Assembly (NCBI GenBank): GCA_964621455.1
Contig: CAZULW010000046.1
Location: 1-17,465 of the forward strand
Reading direction: 5' to 3'
Source: G020354025 sp964621455
GTDB taxonomy: Bacteria; Fidelibacterota; Marinisomatia; SCGC-AAA003-L08; TS1B11
DNA length: 17,465 bases
The notes below the pieces were generated by a model. The model searched no databases and had not been told where the DNA came from. It saw only the letters and a list, made by a program, of their open reading frames with translations. The position numbers and the translations under genes were made by a program. Below, piece after piece: positions 1 to 7,604 of this stretch (its first letter is position 1; each line of letters begins with the position of its first letter).

Positions 1-78
1 AGACCGGCCGCTCTTAGCGCTGTTGATTAACCGAAATAGTTGTGACTGCCTTTGTTCCTTTATTTGTCCTACAATAGC

Positions 79-573
79 TCAGGCCGTATTCCCGAACAAC
101 GTCTGCGCGATCCAGCCGGCGATGGGCGGGAAGAAGAAGGTGCTGGCCAGGCGGATGAGGGTCAGTCTCCAGCCCAGGATGCCCACCTCCATCGGCAGGC
201 GGCCCACCGCCCACAGCGACCACCCGGTGAGAAAGGCCACCATCGTACCGATCCCGGCCCCCGAACGCAGCAGCCCGGCAGCGATGGGCAAGCTGACGTA
301 GGGACCGCCCGGCGCCAGGGCTCCGGCCAGCGTGCCCACAAACAGACCACGCATACCTGATTCCATACCCACCCATTTCGATATCAAGTCCTTGGGGAGC
401 AGCGCCTGTACCATGCCCGCCACGATGAAGGCAAAAACCAGAAGAGGGAGGATTTGCATCATCATAATAAGGGCCGACTTCAGGCCGGTGAGGTGTTCCT
501 TCTGGCCGCGTAAGTAGCCGGCGATCAGCAGGGTAAGGGCCAGCAGGCCCATGATAATGGTTGGAATCAGCAT
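79..573 (-). CDS. Half-size predicted permease (ArsP/DUF318-like)
   Basis: This is an integral membrane protein of 164 residues, read leftward. It has about four or five hydrophobic segments: one at the N-terminus beginning MLIPTIIMGLL, a second around ILPLLVFAFIVAGMVQALLP, then the glycine- and proline-rich stretch GTLAGALAPGGPYVSLPIAA, then a C-terminal pair. The APGGP motif inside a membrane segment and the general pattern recall the predicted permease family that includes ArsP. Full ArsP proteins are about twice this length, so this is a single-repeat version that probably works as a dimer. I chose the ATG at 573 rather than the one at 603 because AAGGGGAG lies about ten bases before it. 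Substrate is unknown. A decayed pruA fragment lies directly upstream and no partner permease gene is visible. Family assignment is by eye. Confidence 0.7.
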   Translation of the reverse strand: MLIPTIIMGLLALTLLIAGYLRGQKEHLTGLKSALIMMMQILPLLVFAFIVAGMVQALLPKDLISKWVGMESGMRGLFVGTLAGALAPGGPYVSLPIAAGLLRSGAGIGTMVAFLTGWSLWAVGRLPMEVGILGWRLTLIRLASTFFFPPIAGWIAQTLFGNTA

Positions 574-609
574 CCTTGAATTGCTCCCCTTGCTAGCTAT
601 CATGATATC

Positions 610-801
610 TCAATACGGTTGCGGATTGAGCTTGCGATCGTTGGTGTACGTCCGGTCACCGATAGTCAGGGGGTACTCGCGGCCAGAGTCATGCTTTATG
701 CTGGCAATAGAGGCCGCCACTCTCTGGATATCTTCATCACGGATAAACTGCCGGACAGGTAGGTTCTTGAATGGGATCAAAGGGACATCTCTTGTGATGT
801 T
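610..801 (-). pseudogene. N-terminal remnant of 1-pyrroline-5-carboxylate dehydrogenase
   Basis: Leftward translation of this gap gives 63 residues that read like the N-terminus of P5C dehydrogenase (RocA/PruA, proline catabolism). PFKNLPVRQF matches the family's PF(R/K)NEP start. SGREYPLTIGDRTYT matches the GRxYPLxIGGxxxxT region, and KLNPQP sits where the family has a short loop and xNPxxP. The frame then stops at 610-612, where the NAD-binding and catalytic domains should begin, so more than 400 residues are missing. An in-frame stop lies just before residue 1 (802-804) and no good start with a ribosome binding site is visible. I read it as a relic of a deletion that also brought the permease promoter next to the break. 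Homology is recognised by pattern only. Confidence 0.65.
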
Positions 802-940
802 CTATGGCATGGAATAGTACGAGGTATAAAAAGCGCTAAAATTTAGAGACGTCCGTCAGTTTCAGACAAGGCAAATGGGGTGTTTTCCCTCTTTTATTTT
901 CTTCCAGGAAGCACACCTTACTTTTCCTACAGGGGTCTCT

Positions 941-959
941 TTGGGACATTTAATCCCAA
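941..959. promoter_or_regulatory. Dyad TTGGGA-N7-TCCCAA upstream of the MFS gene
   Basis: A perfect 6-bp inverted repeat with a 7-bp AT-rich centre lies about 58 bp before the MFS start, in the AT-rich promoter-like stretch. Its size and place fit a binding site for a dimeric repressor of the exporter gene. No adjacent regulator gene is present, so the assignment is inference. Confidence 0.3.
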
Positions 960-1016
960 TTCCAGCAGAAATTTTTAGCAGAGCTGAATTTATTCCAATA
1001 GCAAAACCTCTCACTT

Positions 1017-2267
1017 ATGGAGAAATTCCGCACTATTGCTGTGCGCGCCATTTTTCTACAACGCAACCTCCTGTTCCTCTGGTTGGGACATGTCATTTCC
1101 CACGCCGGGGATTCCATTTACCAGCTGGCTCTGCCCTGGCTGGTCCTGGAGCTAACCGGCTCCAAAACCACCACTTCCCTGGTGGCTCTCTGCGCTTACC
1201 TGCCGGCGGTACTTTTCAGTCTGATGGCGGGTGTGGCGGCGGACCGGTTCAGTCGCCGGGGCGTCATGATGTTCTCCGATGCGGCCCGGATGGTGGTGAT
1301 GCTGGCCCTGGCGGGGTTTCTGCTGGCCGGAGGAACCTCACCCGTCATTGTGGGCCTTATCGCCTTCGTGGTGGCCAGTTTTGCAACCCTGTTCTACCCC
1401 GCCCGGGATGCCCTGGTTCCCGATCTGGTACCCCCCACCGCCCTTACGTCCGCCAATGCGTTCATCTCCACCTCCGGCCAGTTCGCTCACCTGGCGGGGC
1501 CGCTGCTGGCCGGCCTGCTGGTGGCCTGGGTCGGGCTGATCCACCTCTTCACCATTGACGCCCTCTCGTTTGCCGCCAGCCTCATCTGCCTGGCCCTGGT
1601 CAGCCTCCGGCGGACCACGGGGCGCCTGCCGGAAAACCATCCCCAAGGCCATCTGTCCGATCTGATCGATGGGCTGAGATACGTGTGGCGGGAGCGCTCA
1701 CTCGGCCTGCTCATCCTACTGACGGCCCTTAACAACCTCTTCATCATGGGTCCCGCCATTATCGGCACCCCCATCTTCGTGCGGGAAGTGCTCGCACTCG
1801 ATTTCAGGGCCTTTGCCATCATCGAGGCCTGCATGGCGGGCGGTATGCTGATCGGATCGTTCCTGGTGTGGCGGTTCGGCCCGCCCCTCAACCCGGCCCT
1901 GGTGCTGTTCGCGGGCATGATCATGGACGGCCTCACCTACAGCCTCCTGTTCTTCACCGAGACCTACACCCAGACCAAGGTCCTGCTCCTCATTCACGGT
2001 CTCGGTATCCCCATGATCACTATCTCCCGGACCACCCTGATACAGACAGTCGTAGCATACCAGTACCGCGGCCGGGTGTTTTCCATGGTGAACCTGTCGG
2101 TCATCGGCCTCACCGCCCTCTCGGCAGGCCTGGTGGGCCCCCTGGCGGAGGTCATACCCATCGAGACTATTTTCCTGTTCATCGGGCTGGGGGCCGCAGC
2201 ATGCGGCATTGCCGGACTGAGCCACCGGGGCATGATGCGGCTGATGCCCGGCGCAAGGGGGGAGTGA
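1017..2267 (+). CDS. MFS exporter, MFS_3 / macrolide-efflux-like
   Basis: A 416-residue proton-coupled transporter of the major facilitator superfamily in the inner membrane, probably exporting a drug or siderophore-like compound. The first half has the N-terminal helix FLWLGHVISHAGDSIYQLALPWLVLELTGS, typical of the enterobactin-exporter/MefA branch. The motif-A loop GVAADRFSRRGVM lies between helices 2 and 3. A cytoplasmic loop around residues 205-225 separates the two six-helix halves, and length fits the family. The ATG at 1017 has no clear Shine-Dalgarno sequence; no better in-frame start is evident and the N-terminus matches family starts. A TTGGGA/TCCCAA dyad lies upstream. It ends at a heptamer repeat tract before the nitrilase gene, so it is probably its own transcription unit. 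Substrate cannot be read from sequence. Confidence 0.88.
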   Translation: MEKFRTIAVRAIFLQRNLLFLWLGHVISHAGDSIYQLALPWLVLELTGSKTTTSLVALCAYLPAVLFSLMAGVAADRFSRRGVMMFSDAARMVVMLALAGFLLAGGTSPVIVGLIAFVVASFATLFYPARDALVPDLVPPTALTSANAFISTSGQFAHLAGPLLAGLLVAWVGLIHLFTIDALSFAASLICLALVSLRRTTGRLPENHPQGHLSDLIDGLRYVWRERSLGLLILLTALNNLFIMGPAIIGTPIFVREVLALDFRAFAIIEACMAGGMLIGSFLVWRFGPPLNPALVLFAGMIMDGLTYSLLFFTETYTQTKVLLLIHGLGIPMITISRTTLIQTVVAYQYRGRVFSMVNLSVIGLTALSAGLVGPLAEVIPIETIFLFIGLGAAACGIAGLSHRGMMRLMPGARGE

Positions 2268-2269
2268 AT

Positions 2270-2304
2270 GGTGATTGGTGACTGGTGACTGGTGACTGGT
2301 GATT
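2270..2304. repeat. Heptamer tandem repeat (GGTGACT)n, 5 units
   Basis: Five consecutive 7-bp units begin two bases after the MFS stop codon. The three central units are identical (GGTGACT) and the two outer ones read GGTGATT. It is the first of several period-7 tracts in this window, each with a different unit. The unit length is not a multiple of three and the tract is intergenic. Confidence 0.9.
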
Positions 2305-2375
2305 TGTCCGGCGTAGCGCAGCGTAGACGGATAGCCGATTGATAAAAGGATGCAGCTGGAACCGTGTAGAATGAA

Positions 2376-3221
2376 ATGGTAAACTCAGTCATGCGGCTCA
2401 CCCTGGTTCAGATCAGTCCCAGGCTGGGTGCCGTAGAGGCCAACCTGGCAGCGGTTCAATCGGCCGTTGAGGGCGCCACCTTCGACCTGCTGGTGCTGCC
2501 GGAGCTCTTTGCCACCGGCTACTTCTTCCACGACCGGGCGCAGGTACGGCGGCTGAGCGAACCCGTCCCCGGCGGTCCCACCACCCGATTTCTGATAGAG
2601 CTGGCCGCGGCCAAGGAGGCCTTCATCTGCGGCGGCCTCATCGAACGGGATGACGACCGCCTCTACAATTCCGCCGTTCTGGTGGGGCCGGAAGGGTTGA
2701 TCGCAAGCTACCGCAAGCTGCACTTGTTCTACGAAGAAAAGCTCTGGTTCACACCCGGCGACGGGCCCCTGGAAGTCCACGACCTGGGAACAGGCCGGGT
2801 GGGAATGATGGTCTGCTTTGACTGGCGCTACCCGGAAGTGGCCCGGATTCTGGCGCTCAAGGGGGCGCAGATCCTTCTGCATCCGGCCAACCTGGTCCAG
2901 CCCTACTGCCAGGACGCCATGATCACCCGCTGCCTGGAAAACGGTGTGTTCGCCGTCACCGCCAACCGTATCGGCAGCGACACCAAGCCCGATGGCAGCA
3001 GCATGACATTCACGGGCCGCAGCCAGGTGGTGAGTCCCCGGGGTGAAATCCTGAGCCGGGCACCAGAAGACGAGGAGACCATCTTGACCATCGACATCGA
3101 TCCCGGCGACGCCGATGATAAGCTCGTCACGGAGCATAACCACCTTTTGAGCGACCGGCGGCCGGAATATTACGGCCTGATAACCGCTAAACAACAGCGA
3201 GTGTTTCCCAGGAGGGAGTGA
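2376..3221 (+). CDS. Nitrilase-superfamily carbon-nitrogen hydrolase
   Basis: A 281-residue soluble amidohydrolase. The Glu-Lys-Cys catalytic triad is visible: E43 in LPELFATGY, K114 in YRKLHLF and C147 in MVCFDWRYPE. Later conserved pieces are the HPANL segment, the RCLENGVFAVTANR dimer-interface region and GRSQVVSPRGE. Such enzymes cleave amides or nitriles (omega-amidase, carbamoylputrescine amidase and similar); the exact substrate cannot be told. Length fits the single-domain family. An internal ATG at 2391 (MRLTLVQ) is equally plausible, because family members usually begin right at this strand; neither start has a strong ribosome binding site. Its stop is five bases before the ATG of the MauE/DoxX-like gene, whose Shine-Dalgarno lies inside this gene's last codons, so the two are probably cotranscribed and translationally coupled. 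Confidence 0.88.
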   Translation: MVNSVMRLTLVQISPRLGAVEANLAAVQSAVEGATFDLLVLPELFATGYFFHDRAQVRRLSEPVPGGPTTRFLIELAAAKEAFICGGLIERDDDRLYNSAVLVGPEGLIASYRKLHLFYEEKLWFTPGDGPLEVHDLGTGRVGMMVCFDWRYPEVARILALKGAQILLHPANLVQPYCQDAMITRCLENGVFAVTANRIGSDTKPDGSSMTFTGRSQVVSPRGEILSRAPEDEETILTIDIDPGDADDKLVTEHNHLLSDRRPEYYGLITAKQQRVFPRRE

Positions 3222-3226
3222 GTACC

Positions 3227-4171
3227 ATGAACCTATTCACCGGAATCCAAAACCGCCTTCGCAGCCTGCCCTTGTTTCCCCCGTGGATGAAATGGCCGGT
3301 TATCATCGTAAGAGTAGCTCTGGGGACCATTTTTATCGTATCGGGAATGATGAAAGTCCTGGATGCCCGCAGCTTCATGGAAACCCTGCCCCTGTACCAC
3401 CTGCCCTACTGGCTCATCCCCTTGGGTGCCCTGGTGCCGCCGGTGGAGGTGGCCATCGGGGCGGCCCTGGTTATCGGGATGGTGCCCCGTTCAACGGCCC
3501 TGGCTACCCTGGGGCTGCTGGCAGTCTTCTGCGTGCTACTAATGATGGGTATCGCAGGAGGCGAGCTGAGTGACTGTGGCTGTTTTGGGCCGGCTTTAGA
3601 ACAGAGTCCCCAATCAGCGCTGCTGCGGAATCTCATATTCATGCTCCTCGCCGGGATTATCTGGTACCAGCACCACGACTCCCGAACCTCCTGGCGGCTC
3701 TGGCAGGCGGGACTGAGTGCAGCCATTCTGCTTGTCCTGGGCACGGTCACCGGCTATACCACCCACACCCCAAGGCTCGATCCCAGTTTAGCCAAGGTAG
3801 GTGAATTCTTCCCCGATGAGGGGTTCGGTAAACTGGCCCCGGAGCTGTCCGGGAAGCAGCTGGTGTACGTCTTTGCCGCGGACTGCCACGACTGCTGGAA
3901 TGCGGTGGCTAACGTGAAGGCCCTGGCCGCCGATACCTCCTATGTCGTCTTCGGCCTCACTGCCAGCGATCCCCACGAGATCGGATGGTTTGCCAATGAG
4001 TTCGACATCAACTTTAAGATTTACGCCTACAACCCAGATCTTTTCAATACCGCCTTCCGCACCTGGCCGGCCCTGTATTATCTGGAGGATGGGATGATCA
4101 TCGGCAAAGCCGAAGGGGAAATCCCCGCCCCTAAGACCCTGGAGGAAGTACATATGGCAGAGTGGAGGTAG
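3227..4171 (+). CDS. MauE/DoxX-like membrane protein with C-terminal thioredoxin-like domain
   Basis: A 314-residue membrane protein. Hydrophobic helices fall near residues 24-42, 61-85, 90-110, 132-147 and 162-177. FIVSGMMKVLDARSF and the loop motif DCGCFG (C117, C119) are typical of the MauE branch of the DoxX superfamily, linked to disulfide or redox chemistry. After the last helix comes a soluble domain of about 130 residues with CHDC (C220, C223), FGLTASDP and TWPALYYLEDG, which read like a thioredoxin fold on the outer face. The ATG at 3227 is preferred over an overlapping GTG at 3218 because AGGAGG (3210-3215) is spaced correctly for the ATG only. Electrons may pass between the membrane CxC and the soluble CxxC, as proposed for MauE and VKOR-type proteins; this is inference. 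The partner is unknown. Confidence 0.75.
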   Translation: MNLFTGIQNRLRSLPLFPPWMKWPVIIVRVALGTIFIVSGMMKVLDARSFMETLPLYHLPYWLIPLGALVPPVEVAIGAALVIGMVPRSTALATLGLLAVFCVLLMMGIAGGELSDCGCFGPALEQSPQSALLRNLIFMLLAGIIWYQHHDSRTSWRLWQAGLSAAILLVLGTVTGYTTHTPRLDPSLAKVGEFFPDEGFGKLAPELSGKQLVYVFAADCHDCWNAVANVKALAADTSYVVFGLTASDPHEIGWFANEFDINFKIYAYNPDLFNTAFRTWPALYYLEDGMIIGKAEGEIPAPKTLEEVHMAEWR

Positions 4172-4210
4172 GGGGGACAGGGTTGTTCGCCGTGCGTATT
4201 CGTGCGGATT

Positions 4211-4238
4211 GCCCGAACCGATGTGCGTATATTCGGGC
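4211..4238. promoter_or_regulatory. Inverted repeat GCCCGAA-N14-TTCGGGC
   Basis: Perfect 7-bp arms around a 14-bp centre, between the MauE-like gene and the aspartic protease gene. GTGCGTAT occurs twice as a direct repeat (4192-4199 and 4223-4230), the second copy inside the loop. It could be an operator for the downstream gene or a weak hairpin ending the upstream transcript; there is no T-run, so terminator function is unlikely. Confidence 0.3.
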
Positions 4239-4279
4239 GTTAACCAAAATCGCTTTCAACAGGGGCAAAGGAGAATCCA

Positions 4280-4654
4280 ATGGGATTGACAGTATTGGAA
4301 ATTGAGGTTGGAAACCCGGCTAACCCGGAAGTAACAGAGAAGGTGGAATTCCTGATAGACTCTGGGGCTGTCTATTCTGTGGTCCCCGCACCTGTTCTTG
4401 AAAAGCTCGGTATTGAGCCGCTGGTGGAAGAGGAGTTCCGGCTGGCAAACGGCGACAAGATCGTCCGCAAGAAGGGCATTGCGCTCTTCAAGTACGGTGA
4501 CAGGGTAGGCGGAGCTGATGTCATTTTTGGCGAGGAGGGCGATCAGCAGCTCCTGGGGGCGTTTACCCTTGAGGCGCTTGGCCTTGTACTCGACCCATTG
4601 AAGCGGGAACTGAGGCCATTGCCAATGCTCCTCGCCACTCTGAAGGGCCAATGA
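4280..4654 (+). CDS. Retropepsin-like aspartic protease (clan AA), small
   Basis: A 124-residue single-domain protein. The catalytic motif FLIDSGAVYSVVP holds the D-S-G triad of retroviral-type aspartic proteases at D28. Downstream, VIFGEEGDQQLLGAFTLEALGLVLDP matches the hydrophobic-hydrophobic-Gly element (LLGAFTLE) and the closing strand of this family. Like retropepsins it must dimerise to form an active site. Bacterial members are widespread, often unlinked to other genes, and their substrates are mostly unknown. An excellent ribosome binding site (AAGGAG, about seven bases before ATG) fixes the start. No signal peptide or membrane segment is visible, so it is expected to be cytoplasmic. 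It lies alone between a short inverted repeat and the IS1380 insertion. Confidence 0.8.
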   Translation: MGLTVLEIEVGNPANPEVTEKVEFLIDSGAVYSVVPAPVLEKLGIEPLVEEEFRLANGDKIVRKKGIALFKYGDRVGGADVIFGEEGDQQLLGAFTLEALGLVLDPLKRELRPLPMLLATLKGQ

Positions 4655-4666
4655 GTCGGAACGGCA

Positions 4667-4695
4667 GCCACGAATTTGCACGAATGAGCACAAAT
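4667..4695 (-). repeat. Degenerate copy of the TTCGTG decamer repeat (inverted)
   Basis: On the minus strand this reads ATTCGTGCAAATTCGTGGC, close to the end of the two direct copies at 6513-6584, from which it is separated by the IS element. Before the insertion these repeats would have faced each other across a spacer of about 40 bp. Confidence 0.55.
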
Positions 4696-4720
4696 ATAAA
4701 AAAGAAGAAAAACATATCAT

Positions 4721-4724
4721 CTAT
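4721..4724. repeat. Target site duplication CTAT, left copy
   Basis: Four bases directly outside the left terminal repeat of the IS1380 element; the identical partner is at 6504-6507. Confidence 0.85.
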
Positions 4725-6503
4725 CCTGAATTATTCATCAGCTTTCAATTTTGATTAAAAGTAAGTCCAATTACGGTCATTATAGCAGTTATTTATGCTT
4801 GTATAGGGATTGACAGGGAGGGTGGGGTATAACTAGCGACAGGGTCGGTCTCACTAATGATGATCATATCCCCGATATGCGGCCAACAGTCATCGCCGGG
4901 ACACACCTTTCCCCTGACAATGGATTGCCTGACGGGATTAAGGGAAAACAATTGTGGTCTGACCGTTAAGGTCATATGGGCACCAGAACCCGTTCCATTT
5001 TTCGCAGGTACGAAAATATTGCCAGGCTTCTTCTGAATACCTGCTGGTAGGGATAGGCTGTCGACAGGTGAAGCTTAATTTTGGTTTTTAACTCAATCAC
5101 CCGGGCGCCAACCTTCAACAGTTTAAGACGCAGCGTTTCCATTGTGGCGGAGGCAAATTCAGTTCCTTTCAGAACCTGGGTTTTGAACGCGTGTAGCAGA
5201 ACATACGCCAGCGAATGAAGAAACAATCGGAATTGGTTCGCTTCAAAGCGATGGCAGGAAGAACGGTCACTGTGAAGATAGGTTTTATGATCCTTGATGT
5301 AGCCCTCTACATTCCCACGGGCACAATAAATCCTATTATATAATACGCTGGCTTGAGCCGGCATTATTTCCGTACTGATAAAACGAATATTGAGCCCTTT
5401 TTCGCACAGCTCCACCTTTGCTACAACCCTTCTGGTCTCTGACCAACTCCCGGCCTGATAGGAAAACGAATGATAGCGTTTCACCGGACGTTTATACCGG
5501 GCATAGCGCTGCCTAAGTTCACGAACAATCGGTTCAATGGCCTTCTTCAATACCTCATTGGCAGAAAGTCCAATAACCGAGTAAACCTTGTCCTGATCCC
5601 GAATCCAGTCGAATACCTCCGGGGAAGAGTAGTGACTGTCACCGCGAAAAAGAATGATGGCTTCCTTCCAGCTCTGGCGGATCCTGGTGACGATGCGTTT
5701 GAGATAAGATAGGGTCTCCTTACCATCGGGACGCTTTCCGGGCCTCAAGACGGTGGTAATTAATTTACCGCTCAAGCCTTCATACACGTGCAGGGGCATG
5801 TAACAATAATCTCCGTGGTAGCCACTGAACAAACTCTCCTGCTGGCATCCATATACGGTGTTATCCGTATCGTCAAAATCAATCACGATGACCCTCGGTT
5901 CCTCTGAATAAGAAGCAATAAAACCGTCCACCAAAGCATAGCCAATCCGCAACAGAGTGGCACGACTGACCGTGTTTTCTAACCGGCTCATGGTAGGCTG
6001 ACTGGCTAAATCCGCTCCTCCTTCCGGCAACCGACCGACAGCCATCTTCAATACCGGGTCTACACGCAGTGCATTACAATCTTCCGCGTCCTCATCACCG
6101 CAGGCAATCTGAAAGACTCTCTGCGTTACCAGCTCTTTAATGGAATGCTCAACCGAATATTGACGCCGGTTGTCGGAAATACAGTCTACCACGGACGCAA
6201 TAATGCCCATCTGCCGCTCCGTTTCGCGCAATAATAAAAGACCGGCATTACTACTTATTGAGCCACCCCTGAAATCTACCTGAACCTTCTTTCCAGACAC
6301 CGAACCTGCGGGAAAGGGAAAACTCTCCTGATAACTGTTGTCAGCTTGAAAATCTATTAGGATTCTGTCATTTGGGTGGATTAAACTTTTACGAAGAGTT
6401 TTCATTGAGTCTCCTTTTATTATTTGTTTTTTAACTACCACAAATTTAATAAATTATGGAGACAATGGAGACTCTTCTTTTTATTGCTCATGAATAATTC
6501 AGG
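4725..6503 (-). mobile_element. IS1380-family insertion sequence, complete (1779 bp)
   Basis: The ends are 18-bp terminal inverted repeats at 4725-4742 and 6486-6503 that begin CCTGAATTATTCAT and match at 17 of 18 positions. The element is flanked by the direct repeat CTAT at 4721-4724 and 6504-6507, fitting the 4-bp target duplication usual for IS1380. It carries one intact transposase gene, a left non-coding segment of about 230 bp after the transposase stop, and a right segment of about 80 bp holding the transposase promoter region. Intact ends, duplication and gene suggest a fairly recent insertion. It is visibly less GC-rich than its surroundings, which supports acquisition from elsewhere. 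It disrupts no recognisable gene, only a repeat-bearing spacer. Confidence 0.93.
4972..6405 (-). CDS. IS1380-family transposase
   Basis: A DDE transposase of 477 residues that moves the surrounding element by cut-and-paste. Family signatures include VQVDFRGGSISSNAGLLLLRE near the N-terminus, EDCNALRVDPVLKMAVGR, the first acidic motif VIVIDFDDTDNTVYG, LRPGKRPDGKETL, the second acidic motif ILFRGDSHYSSPEVFDW and the C-terminal YCARGNVEGYIKDHK. In the last of these the E of GNVE is the likely third catalytic residue. FEANQFRLFLHSLAYVLLH also follows the family pattern. The start at 6405 is chosen over an ATG at 6441 because AAGGAG lies six bases ahead and MKTLRKS gives a normal N-terminus. Length matches full IS1380 transposases and no frameshift or stop interrupts it, so it is probably active. 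Confidence 0.95.
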   Translation of the reverse strand: MKTLRKSLIHPNDRILIDFQADNSYQESFPFPAGSVSGKKVQVDFRGGSISSNAGLLLLRETERQMGIIASVVDCISDNRRQYSVEHSIKELVTQRVFQIACGDEDAEDCNALRVDPVLKMAVGRLPEGGADLASQPTMSRLENTVSRATLLRIGYALVDGFIASYSEEPRVIVIDFDDTDNTVYGCQQESLFSGYHGDYCYMPLHVYEGLSGKLITTVLRPGKRPDGKETLSYLKRIVTRIRQSWKEAIILFRGDSHYSSPEVFDWIRDQDKVYSVIGLSANEVLKKAIEPIVRELRQRYARYKRPVKRYHSFSYQAGSWSETRRVVAKVELCEKGLNIRFISTEIMPAQASVLYNRIYCARGNVEGYIKDHKTYLHSDRSSCHRFEANQFRLFLHSLAYVLLHAFKTQVLKGTEFASATMETLRLKLLKVGARVIELKTKIKLHLSTAYPYQQVFRRSLAIFSYLRKMERVLVPI

Positions 6504-6507
6504 CTAT
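6504..6507. repeat. Target site duplication CTAT, right copy
   Basis: Four bases directly outside the right terminal repeat of the IS1380 element, matching 4721-4724. Confidence 0.85.
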
Positions 6508-6512
6508 GAAAT

Positions 6513-6584
6513 CAATTCGTGAAAATTTGTGTTAATTCGTGGCAGAATGATAACAATCCGTGAAAATTCGTGTTAATTCGTGGC
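6513..6584. repeat. Two direct copies of a 31-bp TTCGTG repeat
   Basis: Copies at 6513-6543 and 6554-6584 differ at 2 of 31 positions and are separated by 10 bp. Inside each copy the unit is itself about ten bases long: the ATTCGTG/ATTTGTG core recurs every 10 bp. They lie between the right end of the IS and the PhzF gene. A degenerate inverted copy lies left of the IS (4667-4695). Two copies without spacers of protospacer length do not make a CRISPR. Confidence 0.85.
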
Positions 6585-6612
6585 AAAAGAGACGTAGGGT
6601 AGGTCATTTCCG

Positions 6613-7443
6613 ATGGGCACAACTATCTACCAGGTCGACGCCTTCACCAACAAACCCTTCTCGGGCAATCCCGCTGGAGTATGCATTCTGCCGGTTCACG
6701 GTGATGACCACTGGATGCAGCAGGTCGCCCGGGAGATGAACCTGTCGGAGACGGCTTTTCTCAACCCCGATGTGGGCGGCTACCATTTGCGATGGTTCAC
6801 TCCTGCCGTTGAGGTGGACCTGTGCGGCCACGCCACCCTGGCCAGCGCCCATATCCTGTGGGAGACGGGCCAGCTGGCGCTGGATCAGGAAGCCCACTTC
6901 CACACTGCCAGTGGGCCGCTAATAGCCAGGAAAGACGGCGGGTGGATATATATGGACTTCCCCGCCCTCCCACCTCGGGCAATGACGCCGCCAAAAGGCC
7001 TGGCAGAAGCGCTGGGCATTAAGCCCACTTACGTAGGGCAGAACCGGCTCGATCTGTTGGCTGTCGTGGATACGGCAAGCGATGTAAGGGAACTGCACCC
7101 GGACTTCGCCCGGTTGCGCTCCGTGGATACCCGGGGAGTCATCGTCACGGCCCCTTCGGACCAGCCGGAATACGATTTTATCTCCCGCGCCTTCTTCCCC
7201 GCCCTCGGGATTGACGAGGACCCCGTCACCGGCTCGGCTCACTGCTGCCTGGGGCCGTACTGGAGCGAGCGTCTGGGAAAAAACGAGATGACAGCCTATC
7301 AGGCTTCTGTCAGGGGTGGGGTCGTAAAAGTGGAGGTAAGAGCTGACCGGGTCCTCCTGGGTGGCCAGGCAGTGACGGTGATGAAGGCCGAGCTGCTCCA
7401 GGGTGGCCTTTCCCCCCACACGCCCAGCCGCAGCCTGCCCTGA
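6613..7443 (+). CDS. PhzF-family isomerase
   Basis: A 276-residue cytoplasmic enzyme of the PhzF/diaminopimelate-epimerase fold. The N-terminus IYQVDAFTNKPFSGNPAGVC is the family signature. E46 in MNLSETAFL is the residue that acts as general acid/base in PhzF. VDLCGHATLASAH and the second-half motif DEDPVTGSAHC form the paired glycine loops. Members with confirmed function isomerise trans-2,3-dihydro-3-hydroxyanthranilate in phenazine synthesis, but most genomic copies lie outside phenazine operons, as here, and are of unknown substrate. No other phenazine gene is nearby. Ribosome binding is weak (GGTAGGT about nine bases before ATG). The gene stands alone between the IS-flanking repeats and a palindrome-rich spacer. 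Confidence 0.92.
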   Translation: MGTTIYQVDAFTNKPFSGNPAGVCILPVHGDDHWMQQVAREMNLSETAFLNPDVGGYHLRWFTPAVEVDLCGHATLASAHILWETGQLALDQEAHFHTASGPLIARKDGGWIYMDFPALPPRAMTPPKGLAEALGIKPTYVGQNRLDLLAVVDTASDVRELHPDFARLRSVDTRGVIVTAPSDQPEYDFISRAFFPALGIDEDPVTGSAHCCLGPYWSERLGKNEMTAYQASVRGGVVKVEVRADRVLLGGQAVTVMKAELLQGGLSPHTPSRSLP

Positions 7444-7508
7444 GCCCTTTATCCGTCAGCCGACGGCTTCAGGATAAACTACGCCGAAGCGCTTGCCCTG
7501 ACTCCGCC

Positions 7509-7545
7509 AGTCCCATCCCGCAGGGATCCCTTCGGGAAAGGGACT
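7509..7545. repeat. Nested palindrome able to form a three-way junction
   Basis: Outer arms AGTCCC (7509-7514) and GGGACT (7540-7545) enclose two hairpins, ATCCC-GCA-GGGAT (7515-7527) and CCC-TTC-GGG (7528-7536). A further CTCC-TGT-GGAG hairpin follows at 7544-7554. It lies in the 160-bp spacer between the convergent phzF-like and brnA genes, so it may act as a bidirectional transcript end, although it has no T-run. Confidence 0.5.
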
Positions 7546-7604
7546 CCTGTGGAGCCAGCGCACCGAAGGGTCCGCTCCAGCGAGGGGTTAACCGGACACG
7601 AGTA

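Noticed and set aside
875..1558. Rightward 227-codon frame overlapping the MFS gene
   Set aside because: It is out of frame with the MFS gene and proline/arginine-rich beyond the overlap, so a shadow frame.
2385..3194. Leftward 269-codon frame opposite the nitrilase gene
   Set aside because: It is an antisense shadow created by high GC. The plus-strand gene has a full catalytic triad, the other strand no motif.
3218..3226. GTG start overlapping the nitrilase stop for the MauE-like gene
   Set aside because: AGGAGG would be only two bases from this GTG. The ATG at 3227 has proper spacing.
6513..6584. CRISPR array from two 31-bp repeats
   Set aside because: Only two copies with a 10-bp spacer, internal 10-bp periodicity and no cas genes in the window.
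6613..7443. Phenazine biosynthesis locus suggested by the PhzF homologue
   Set aside because: No other phenazine gene is near, and most PhzF-family genes lie outside such loci.
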